Origin: CALACW01 sp963627915
GTDB taxonomy: Bacteria; Bacillota; Clostridia; Oscillospirales; Acutalibacteraceae
Reading direction: 5' to 3'
DNA length: 16,964 bases
NCBI GenBank assembly: GCA_963627915.1
Contig: CAVGCY010000050.1
Location: 1-16,964, forward strand
Positions 11,380-16,964 of this stretch are shown here, one piece after another (the first letter of the stretch is position 1; every line of letters starts with the position of its first letter). Under the pieces are notes generated by a model. That model was not told where the DNA came from. It saw only the letters and a program-made list of their open reading frames with translations, and made no database searches. The position numbers and the translations under genes are program-made.

Positions 11380-11415
11380 GTGTTTTTTACAAAATACACA
11401 ATGAAAATTTACAAA
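11380..11415 (-). repeat. Paired TTTGTAAA octamers and a dyad abutting the rpoB -35 box
   Basis: Minus strand: TTTGTAAA at 11408-11415 and 11386-11393, 22 bp apart. The nearer copy is the centre of an imperfect 20-bp dyad (11380-11399, outer arms GTGT / ACAC, inner TTTT / AAAA) that touches the -35 hexamer. It could be an UP element bound by the alpha C-terminal domains, or a regulator site. Sequence is observed; role is inferred. Confidence 0.4.
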
Positions 11416-11468
11416 AAATTTATTTTTAAAATTCGAGAGAAATTAAAATAATTTTAAAAATTTTTCTG

Positions 11469-11497
11469 TTGAAAATAAGGAGCACGGTTGCTATAAT
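11469..11497 (+). promoter_or_regulatory. Vegetative promoter for the sirtuin operon
   Basis: -35 TTGAAA (11469-11474), 17-bp spacer, perfect -10 TATAAT (11492-11497) preceded by TGC, an extended -10. The start site would be about 11504, leaving a very short leader of about 13 bases before the ATG at 11517, with a weak AAGAGG Shine-Dalgarno in it. Confidence 0.8.
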
Positions 11498-11516
11498 ACA
11501 TTAAGAGGTTTTATTT

Positions 11517-12257
11517 ATGGATAATACGAATAAACTCGTTCAAATGCTCGGAGAAAGCAATAATATCGTTTTCTTTACGGGAGCGGGAGTTTCCACGGAG
11601 AGCGGGCTGAAAGACTATAGGAGCAGCGGCGGAATCTATTCAACCGCCTCGAAATACGGCAGACCGCCCGAGGAGATTCTGGCTCATGACCTTTTCTTTG
11701 AAAACACCGAGCTTTTTTACCGCTTTTTCAGAGACTTTTTTCTCGAAAAAGCAGAACCGAACCCTGCGCATAAAGCAATGGCAAGGCTCGAGCGTCTCGG
11801 TAAAAAAGTGACGGTGGTAACGCAGAATATCGACTCCCTTCATTCAAAGGCGGGAAGCACGGACGTTTGCGAGCTTCACGGAACTGCGGCAAAGCTTCAC
11901 TGCGTAAAATGCGGACGCCCGTTCGACCTTGACTGCGTTATAAATTCAAAGACAAACGTCCCCGTCTGCCCGTGTTCAGGAGTTATCAAACCGGACGTCG
12001 TCCTGTACGGCGAAATGCTCGACGACGAAACGGTTTCAAGAGCCGTTCGGGCAATAAGAAATGCCGATATGCTCGTAATCGGAGGCACAAGCCTTGCCGT
12101 TTACCCTGCGGCGGGATTCGTAAGATATTTTGAGGGTAAATACATTGTTATTATAAACAGGGACAAAACGCCGTGCGACAGTGAGGCCGACCTTGTTTTT
12201 CATGACGGAATCGGAAAAATACTGTCCGAAGCCGTCGATAAACTCGAAAAGGGATGA
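11517..12257 (+). CDS. Sir2-family NAD-dependent protein deacylase (sirtuin)
   Basis: Sirtuins remove acetyl or other acyl groups from lysines, using NAD+ and releasing nicotinamide and O-acyl-ADP-ribose. The 246-residue protein is a typical single-domain bacterial form. Seen: NAD-binding GAGVSTESGL.DYR (residues 22-35), TQNID (102-106), catalytic His121 in ELHG, zinc ligands Cys129, 132, 151 and 153, the KPDVVLYGE block (158-166), GGTSLAVYPA (189-198) and NRD (214-216). The second zinc pair is CPC followed by SG rather than the classic CxxC, a shorter form that I recall from other clostridial sirtuins. It is the first gene of a plus-strand cluster; its TGA overlaps an ATG (ATGA), though the next gene more likely starts at 12263. 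The substrate cannot be told from sequence. Confidence 0.95.
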   Translation: MDNTNKLVQMLGESNNIVFFTGAGVSTESGLKDYRSSGGIYSTASKYGRPPEEILAHDLFFENTELFYRFFRDFFLEKAEPNPAHKAMARLERLGKKVTVVTQNIDSLHSKAGSTDVCELHGTAAKLHCVKCGRPFDLDCVINSKTNVPVCPCSGVIKPDVVLYGEMLDDETVSRAVRAIRNADMLVIGGTSLAVYPAAGFVRYFEGKYIVIINRDKTPCDSEADLVFHDGIGKILSEAVDKLEKG

Positions 12258-12262
12258 TTTTT

Positions 12263-12628
12263 ATGGCAAAGGTCAAAATCGAAGCGCCCGCAAACAGGGC
12301 AAACGAAATTTACATGAAATCGGGAAGCGTTCCGTTTAAATCCCCGATAAGAAACAAAAATATTGCCGGAGTTCTCTCATTTTTTCTCGGAATGCTCGGA
12401 GCGCATCAATTCTATTTGAAGCACATAGGCAAGGGCGTTGCAATCCTTGTTTTTACCCTTATATTCTCCGGCGCGTTTCTTGCCGTCAACACCATGATTA
12501 AAATGGACGTGACAAACTGGATTATCGCGTTCTGCGTATATGAAACTCTCTTCATAATCCGCGGACTTGTTTACATGTTTGAAAGCGAAAAGCTCTTTAA
12601 AGAAAAAAACAAGGTCAGAACGTTCTGA
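12263..12628 (+). CDS. TM2-domain membrane protein
   Basis: A small membrane protein of 121 residues from the preferred start. After a basic N-terminus the TM2 signature is visible: GVLSFFLGMLGAHQFYLKHI then GKG, leading into two hydrophobic segments (about residues 33-52 and 60-80) and a further hydrophobic stretch (about 85-105), ending in a charged tail. TM2 proteins are widespread and mostly of unknown function. Two starts are possible: ATG at 12254, overlapping the sirtuin stop but with the GGG directly abutting it, or ATG at 12263 with AAAAGGG 9 bases upstream, preferred here. The stop overlaps the next ATG (ATGA), so translation is probably coupled on both sides. Confidence 0.85.
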   Translation: MAKVKIEAPANRANEIYMKSGSVPFKSPIRNKNIAGVLSFFLGMLGAHQFYLKHIGKGVAILVFTLIFSGAFLAVNTMIKMDVTNWIIAFCVYETLFIIRGLVYMFESEKLFKEKNKVRTF

Positions 12629-13431
12629 TGAACAATCTTGTTTGCCCTGTATGCTCACGCCCGCTCTCACTTTGCGATAAGTCGTTCGGATGCGAAAATA
12701 TGCATTCCTTCGACATTTCAAAGGACGGCTACGTAAATCTTCTCACGGGTTCAAAAAACGGTGAAAAAACGGGCGATAACAGGCTCATGGCTCAGACGCG
12801 CCGCAATTTTCTCAATAAAGGATATTACGAACGTCTGTCCGATACCGTTAACGAAATTTCGGCAAATCTCGTTTCGCACGGCTTTATTGCCGACATATGC
12901 TGCGGTGACGGATACTACACGTCGCGCCTTGCCGAAAATACGGATTGCTTCGTTTCGGGCTTCGACATTTCAAAGGAAATGGTACGCCTCGCCTCAAAGC
13001 GTAAAAGCAGAGCGTTCTTTTTCGTTGCCAATATGGCTCATATTCCGATTTTGTCAAATTCTCAAAACCTGTGCCTTCATATGTTCGCGCCGTTTAATAA
13101 GGACGAATTTGCCCGCATTGTAAGCCCCGGCGGCTATCTTATATCCGTCGTCCCGGGCAGATATCATCTTTATTCGCTTAAACGGGCGGTGTATGACAAG
13201 CCCTATTTAAACGGCGAAACTCTGCGCGATACGGGCGCATTCGATTTGATTGATTCAAAAAATCTTGCATACAATATAAAGCTTACGTCAAACGAGGATA
13301 TAAAATCGCTTTTTACAATGACCCCGTACGGCTGGAAAACGTCCAAAAAGGACGCTCAAAAGCTTGATTTGCTGGACGAATTGGAAACAGAGCTTGACTT
13401 TGATATTTTAATCTATAAAAAAATGCGGTGA
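12628..13431 (+). CDS. rlmA: 23S rRNA (guanine-N1)-methyltransferase, RlmA family
   Basis: RlmA enzymes methylate N1 of G745 (Gram-negative) or G748 (Gram-positive, RlmAII/TlrB type) in hairpin 35 of 23S rRNA, at the peptide exit tunnel near the macrolide site. The 267-residue protein shows the family's N-terminal zinc finger (Cys6, Cys9, Cys22, His26), the linker GDNRLMAQTRRNFLNKGYY (49-67), the SAM-binding motif DICCGDG (89-95) with FDIS (112-115), and the block ARIVSPGGYLISVVPGRYHL (162-181). Given the Gram-positive context the G748 target is more likely, by inference. Start ATG at 12628 overlaps the TM2 stop; its own Shine-Dalgarno is weak (AAGG about 13 bases upstream), which fits translational coupling. 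Confidence 0.92.
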   Translation: MNNLVCPVCSRPLSLCDKSFGCENMHSFDISKDGYVNLLTGSKNGEKTGDNRLMAQTRRNFLNKGYYERLSDTVNEISANLVSHGFIADICCGDGYYTSRLAENTDCFVSGFDISKEMVRLASKRKSRAFFFVANMAHIPILSNSQNLCLHMFAPFNKDEFARIVSPGGYLISVVPGRYHLYSLKRAVYDKPYLNGETLRDTGAFDLIDSKNLAYNIKLTSNEDIKSLFTMTPYGWKTSKKDAQKLDLLDELETELDFDILIYKKMR

Positions 13432-13438
13432 AATTAAA

Positions 13439-15013
13439 ATGAAAAAAAAGTTTATCGCCTTTCTTTCCGTAATTATTGCGATATCTCTTACGTTCGGAGC
13501 ATTTTCCGCGCTCATGGGCGACGCCGATTTAAACGGAAAAATAACCGCCTCCGACGCACGTACCGTTTTAAGATACAGCGCAAAGCTTACGACCCTTTCA
13601 AAAGATCAGCTGACGGTATCGGATATCAATTCCGACTCAAAAGTAACCGCCGCGGACGCAAGGATTATTTTAAGAATTTCCGCAAAGCTTGACAATATTG
13701 AAAATTATACAAAAAACTCCTCCGACGAAAGCCGGACGGAAAAAAAATCCGAACCCGCAACCTCCGGTGAAAAGCTCACGGCAAATGAAATTTACAATTT
13801 AGCAAAAGAATATACTCTTACAATAAAAGCAACCGGCAAGGACGGCAAAACGACTTCAACGGGAACGGGCTTTTATATAAACAAAAACGGCTGGATAGCA
13901 ACGAATTACCACGTTATTAAGGACGCTTATTCCGTTACGGCAACGGACGGGGATATGCATACTTATAATATAAGCAGGATTATAGCATATTCACAGTTAA
14001 AGGATATTGCTGTTATTTCATCTGAGCAAAGCGGCACTCCGTATGCCGATTTCTCTTCTTCATACGCAACGGGCGATACGATTTACACGCTCGGCAGTCC
14101 GCTCGGACTTGAATTGACATTCACGTCGGGCATGATATCGCAGGCAAACAGAAGCTTCTATGAACTGAATGACGGCATCTCATATATTCAGATAACAGCT
14201 CCCATAAGCGTCGGAAATTCCGGCTCTCCTCTTATTGACGAATACGGAAACGTCATCGGAGTCTGCTCAATGACATATCAGTCCGCACAAAATTTAAACT
14301 TTGCAATCCCCATAGACGAATTGTCAAAGCTTGATTCGTCAAATCCGATAACCGTCCCCGCCTTTTACAACAGAGTACATTCCGATTCGGATTCCGATAA
14401 TTTTATGGGAATCCTGCTCCCCGGCACGGACAGCATAACAATGTCGAGGGGCGGAACATACGCGCTTTATGTCATAGGCGTTGCAAATGACGATTATACA
14501 ATCGAATATTCCGTTTCAAACGGCGATTTTTCGGTTATACGCGGCGGAACGTATTCAAACGTTACAATGCTTTACATAACAGCCGGCAAAACGGATTCGT
14601 CCGCCGAGCTTAGCCTGTGGTTTGACCGCAGTCCGTCAAAGAAAAAGACGGTTTCCCTTTTCTCGTCCCCGTCAACGGATATACCGGTATATTCGGGTAT
14701 AAAGGGAGGCGTGCCGGATTTCGGCGCTTTATGCTCGGTTTCTCCGTTCAAGGTTTCCGACTCCGACGCGGACGGAAAAAATTCATATGCGTTTTATTAC
14801 AGCACGGATTCAATTGAAAATTCGGGACTTACCGCCGAAAATGCCGTTGCCGGTTACGCTCAGCTTCTAATAAGCGACGGATTTTCCGTAATTCAGTCGG
14901 ACGATGAAAATTTTAAGTATGCATTTGAAAATCCGCTCACGAAAACAAACGTATATTTAGTAAAAGAAACCATCGGCTCTCAAACATATATATCGGTTCT
15001 TGTCTTATACTAA
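13439..15013 (+). CDS. Secreted trypsin-like serine protease with N-terminal dockerin
   Basis: A 524-residue exported protein. Residues 1-24 form a signal peptide. Residues 27-84 form a type I dockerin-like pair: GDADLNGKITASDARTVLR (calcium ligands D28, D30, N32, D39) and SDINSDSKVTAADARIILR (D62, N64, D66, D73). A polar linker follows (about 88-113). Residues 115-300 are a trypsin/HtrA-like domain with triad His158 (TNYHVI), Asp189 (LKDIAV) and Ser261 (GNSGSPL); no PDZ domain follows. Residues 318-524 are unrecognised, with an Ig-like beta-rich part (to about 410) and a mixed alpha/beta end. Dockerins normally bind cohesins to dock enzymes on cell-surface scaffolds; no cohesin is in this window. 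Start ATG lies 7 bases after rlmA with GGTGA as a possible Shine-Dalgarno, so it is probably in the same operon. Confidence 0.88.
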   Translation: MKKKFIAFLSVIIAISLTFGAFSALMGDADLNGKITASDARTVLRYSAKLTTLSKDQLTVSDINSDSKVTAADARIILRISAKLDNIENYTKNSSDESRTEKKSEPATSGEKLTANEIYNLAKEYTLTIKATGKDGKTTSTGTGFYINKNGWIATNYHVIKDAYSVTATDGDMHTYNISRIIAYSQLKDIAVISSEQSGTPYADFSSSYATGDTIYTLGSPLGLELTFTSGMISQANRSFYELNDGISYIQITAPISVGNSGSPLIDEYGNVIGVCSMTYQSAQNLNFAIPIDELSKLDSSNPITVPAFYNRVHSDSDSDNFMGILLPGTDSITMSRGGTYALYVIGVANDDYTIEYSVSNGDFSVIRGGTYSNVTMLYITAGKTDSSAELSLWFDRSPSKKKTVSLFSSPSTDIPVYSGIKGGVPDFGALCSVSPFKVSDSDADGKNSYAFYYSTDSIENSGLTAENAVAGYAQLLISDGFSVIQSDDENFKYAFENPLTKTNVYLVKETIGSQTYISVLVLY

Positions 15014-15028
15014 TAATGCGTTTATATT
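15000..15028 (+). promoter_or_regulatory. Possible promoter for the lipoprotein gene
   Basis: TTGTCT (15000-15005), 17-bp spacer, TATATT (15023-15028), overlapping the end of the protease gene. Hexamers match consensus at four and five positions. Plausible but weaker than the other promoters here; read-through from the protease gene is the alternative. Confidence 0.35.
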
Positions 15029-15032
15029 GTTA

Positions 15033-15055
15033 AAAACGTTATGCGGACACGTTTT
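15033..15055 (+). promoter_or_regulatory. Inverted repeat between protease and lipoprotein genes
   Basis: Perfect 7-bp arms AAAACGT / ACGTTTT around a 9-base loop, in the 76-base gap. The 3' arm ends in TTTT but no further T-run follows (AAAGC), so it is a poor terminator at best. It could equally be a dyad binding site or leader structure. Confidence 0.3.
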
Positions 15056-15089
15056 AAAGCTTCGCAAATAAAAATTTACAGGAGATTTT

Positions 15090-16427
15090 ATGATGAAAAA
15101 AATTCTCGCGTCGCTCACGGCGGCGGCAATTGTACTCACATTTGCTTCCTGCACTGCGACAAAAACCACGGATAAGACGGACGCGTCCGGCTCAGACAGC
15201 AAAAACACATCGGCGTCACAAACAGAGTTTACGGTTACGAACTCGCTTACAAAGGATGAAGATCTTAAAGACGGCGAAACCGTACTCTTGAACGAAAAAT
15301 ACGAGCTTCCCCAGCTTGGATTGAAGAATGCAAACGGCGAAACCGTCGAGCTTGACTCGTCGGACGAGGCAAACATCTGCCGCACGTTTAATGAAGAGTT
15401 CAAAAAAGCGGCGGAGCAAATCGACGCTTCGGCTCAGGATGCGCTCACTACGGCAAAAGAGCATTACAACTCTCTTGACGATACGCAGAAATCCGAATGG
15501 ATGCAGTATGCCGAGAACCTTACGGTTGAAACGGTTTATCAGACGTCAAGCGTCCTCAGCTTCCTCGGAACAGGCTATGTTTACTACGGGGGCGCGCATC
15601 CCACAACATACTACAGGACATGGAACTTTGACCTTACGACAGGCGAATTTATAACAATTGACTCACTGACAAAGGACAATGTTTTCGCATCCTCCTTCAA
15701 CAGTGCCGTCGTATCGGCTATCAACAGCGATATTTCTTCAAAGAACCTTGCCGAACAGTATTTTGACGATTACTATGATTATGTATCCGCTTTTTCCGAG
15801 AAAGCCAATTTCTACCTCACTCAGACAGGCATGACGGTAGTATTTGACGCGGAGGTTCTTGCGCCTTACGCAGTCGGAATGCAGTCGTTTGACGTACCGT
15901 ATGAAAAATTCTATTACACCTTAAGCGATCATATGCAGTCTGTAATTGAAATTTCAAAGGAAAATGCGGTAATTTCCGACTATTATGCGGCTGAAAAGAT
16001 CTGGGAATGGTTTGAAATGAACGCTCCCGAAACGGACAGCAATGATACGGTAACGAAGGACGACAAGCAGTATGAAAAAGTCGCTCTTGACGGAATAAAT
16101 ACTCTTGAATCGCTTCGTTCGTTTATGAGCAAATATTTTGATGAAAAGGTTATTGACGAACTTCTTGCAAACGGCAATTTTATTGAGGAAAACGGCGCTC
16201 TCTATACGGTAAACGGCGCAAGAGGCTCTGATATCACAATCGGTTCAATCGATTATTCCGTTTCAATAACGGGAGAGAGCGGAACGCTTACCCAGACGGT
16301 TCACCGCCTCGGCGACGTAAACAATGACGGAAAGCTTGTCGACTCGGGCGAAACCGACGAGTACGTTTATCCCTTCACCATAAGTGACGGACACGCGGTA
16401 TTCTCGGATTTCCCCAGCCCGTTCTAA
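15090..16427 (+). CDS. Lipoprotein with DUF4163/DUF3298 (RsiV/PdaC-like) region
   Basis: A 445-residue lipoprotein: signal peptide with a lipobox ending FAS-Cys21, then a Ser/Thr/Asp-rich linker (about 22-50). Residues about 66-165 resemble DUF4163. Residues about 165-280, starting YYGGAHPTTYYRTWNFDLTT, resemble DUF3298; this pair occurs in RsiV anti-sigma factors and PdaC-type cell-wall proteins. No deacetylase domain or transmembrane anchor follows, so it is neither a canonical RsiV nor PdaC. The C-terminal part (about 291-445, with GINTLESLRSFMSKYFDE and FIEENGALYTVNGARGSD) recalls IseA/YoeB-type inhibitors of cell-wall endopeptidases, a weak match from memory. Within it GDVNNDGKLVDSGE (408-421) looks like a calcium loop. 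Start: GGAG lies 5 bases before the first of two adjacent ATGs (8 before the second); the choice is uncertain. Confidence 0.8.
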   Translation: MMKKILASLTAAAIVLTFASCTATKTTDKTDASGSDSKNTSASQTEFTVTNSLTKDEDLKDGETVLLNEKYELPQLGLKNANGETVELDSSDEANICRTFNEEFKKAAEQIDASAQDALTTAKEHYNSLDDTQKSEWMQYAENLTVETVYQTSSVLSFLGTGYVYYGGAHPTTYYRTWNFDLTTGEFITIDSLTKDNVFASSFNSAVVSAINSDISSKNLAEQYFDDYYDYVSAFSEKANFYLTQTGMTVVFDAEVLAPYAVGMQSFDVPYEKFYYTLSDHMQSVIEISKENAVISDYYAAEKIWEWFEMNAPETDSNDTVTKDDKQYEKVALDGINTLESLRSFMSKYFDEKVIDELLANGNFIEENGALYTVNGARGSDITIGSIDYSVSITGESGTLTQTVHRLGDVNNDGKLVDSGETDEYVYPFTISDGHAVFSDFPSPF

Positions 16428-16462
16428 CGGTTACAAAATAAATAATATTTGAAAGGAAAGTG

Positions 16463-16489
16463 CAATCGCCGGCGATAATCCGGCGATTG
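16463..16489 (+). terminator. Strong GC-rich hairpin, likely terminator of the lipoprotein gene
   Basis: A perfect 10-bp inverted repeat, CAATCGCCGG / CCGGCGATTG with a 7-base loop, 35 bases after the lipoprotein stop. Wobble and A-U pairs can extend the stem by about four. The following bases (TATTGCTT) are only moderately T-rich. It lies between a GAAAGGA sequence (16451-16457) and the cupin start, so it could also control cupin translation. Confidence 0.55.
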
Positions 16490-16504
16490 TATTGCTTAAA
16501 ACAT

Positions 16505-16855
16505 ATGATTAAAAGAGCAGATGAAATGACCGAAAACATCAGAAAGTCAATGCGCGGAGGCGACGGACAGGTAAACGTAAAGGATTTTCTGTCCCCCGGC
16601 GACTACGACGGAAAGGCAAGACTTCTTGCAACCCTCACGCTTGAACCCGGATGCTCTATCGGCAAACACATTCACGAAAACGAGGAGGAAATCTTCTATA
16701 TAATCGAGGGCACGGCAACGTATGACGACAACGGAAAGACGGAAATTCTCCATGCGGGCGACAGCTGTATATGCAAAAACGGACAGTCCCACTCGATAGC
16801 AAACAGAGAACCCTCCGGCACGTTGAGGGTCGTTGCCGTAATTCTTACAATGTAA
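16505..16855 (+). CDS. Small cupin-domain protein
   Basis: A 116-residue single-domain cupin. Seen: N-terminal MIKRADEMTENIRKSMRGGD, typical of a family of small clostridial cupins; cupin motif 1 with GCSIGKHIHENEEEIFYIIEG (His66 and His68 with Glu72 as likely metal ligands, Gly80 at the end); and motif 2 with HAGDSCICKNGQSHSI (His106 as the likely fourth ligand). Such proteins bind a divalent metal and may be isomerases, dioxygenases or sensors; the substrate is unknown. The ATG at 16505 has no Shine-Dalgarno directly upstream. A GTG at 16460 would give a longer frame, but its extra residues are encoded by the hairpin and do not look like family sequence. No separate promoter is evident. Confidence 0.8.
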   Translation: MIKRADEMTENIRKSMRGGDGQVNVKDFLSPGDYDGKARLLATLTLEPGCSIGKHIHENEEEIFYIIEGTATYDDNGKTEILHAGDSCICKNGQSHSIANREPSGTLRVVAVILTM

Positions 16856-16905
16856 TTAAAAAAACAACAAATTACTTTTCAAACGCAAATAAATCATTGT
16901 TTACA

Positions 16906-16950
16906 AAATCCGGGGCTTGATTTTACGTCAAGTCCCGGGTTTCTTCATTT
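16906..16950 (+). terminator. Intrinsic terminator after the cupin gene
   Basis: Arms CCGGGGCTTGA (16910-16920) and TCAAGTCCCGG (16928-16938) pair over 11 bp with one G-U, around loop TTTTACG. Flanking AAAT and GTTT extend the stem to about 15 bp. A T-rich run, TTTCTTCATTTATT, follows. It is 50 bases after the cupin stop. The rest of 16856-16964 is AT-rich and holds no gene. Confidence 0.85.
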
Positions 16951-16964
16951 ATTCGTAAATTTTA

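Larger units (their letters stand above)
11193..11516. other. Divergent intergenic control region between rpoB and sir2
   Basis: This 324-base region holds no gene. It contains the rpoB promoters and a leader of about 150 bases on the minus strand, an AT-rich block (about 11400-11465), and the sirtuin promoter on the plus strand. In the rpoB leader, AACCGT / ACGGTT with a 3-base loop (11297-11311) is a perfect small hairpin. It overlaps one arm of an alternative pairing, CGAAAC (11309-11314) with GTTTCG (11281-11286), so the two are mutually exclusive. No riboswitch family is recognised. Confidence 0.6.

Noticed and set aside
16460..16855. A GTG start for the cupin at 16460, giving 131 residues
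   Set aside because: The added residues are encoded by the hairpin and are not family-like. ATG at 16505 gives the typical MIKRADEM start, though its missing Shine-Dalgarno leaves some doubt.

Overview
The window is a stretch of a Gram-positive (Clostridia-type) chromosome, most likely an uncultured or little-known member of the Oscillospiraceae/Ruminococcaceae gut lineage. This rests on the sequence style of the RNA polymerase and translation proteins (S12 with the Gram-positive N-terminal insertion, a 692-residue EF-G), on AGGAGG-type ribosome binding sites, and on a dockerin-bearing secreted protease. The assignment is inference; no 16S or database search was possible.

Left two thirds (1-11192, minus strand): a complete rpoB-rpoC-rpsL-rpsG-fusA block followed by the first 103 codons of tuf, which runs off the left edge. 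Transcription goes from right to left. It appears to be driven by at least three vegetative promoters, each with a 17-bp spacer: a perfect-consensus promoter (with a second one overlapping it) before rpoB, a strong one between rpoC and rpsL, and an extended -10 promoter between fusA and tuf. rpoB is the first gene of its unit: no L10/L7-L12 genes precede it, and the L7Ae-like gene often found between rpoC and rpsL in Firmicutes is absent. rpsL starts with TTG and rpsG with GTG. The rpsL leader, the rpsL-rpsG spacer and the tuf leader each contain a hairpin that could be regulatory.

Right third (11517-16855, plus strand): a divergent, unrelated gene set. It begins with a tightly packed cluster of a sirtuin, a small TM2-domain membrane protein, the 23S rRNA methyltransferase RlmA, and a secreted trypsin-like serine protease with a dockerin directly after its signal peptide. 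The first three junctions have ATGA overlaps or near-overlaps, and the fourth gene starts 7 bases later. A lipoprotein of the DUF4163/DUF3298 (RsiV/PdaC-like) type follows after a 76-base gap, then a cupin protein and an intrinsic terminator.

The left block is core housekeeping and its proteins look normal. Residues that give rifampicin resistance (RpoB) and streptomycin resistance (S12) when mutated are wild type. Noteworthy points are in the non-coding control regions (paired TTTGTAAA octamers upstream of both the rpoB and rpsL promoters, leader hairpins, unusual starts) and in the right-hand cluster, where an NAD-dependent deacylase, an rRNA modification enzyme and an extracellular dockerin protease appear to share one transcript. 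I found no CRISPR array, insertion sequence, tRNA or rRNA gene, and no clear undescribed system.
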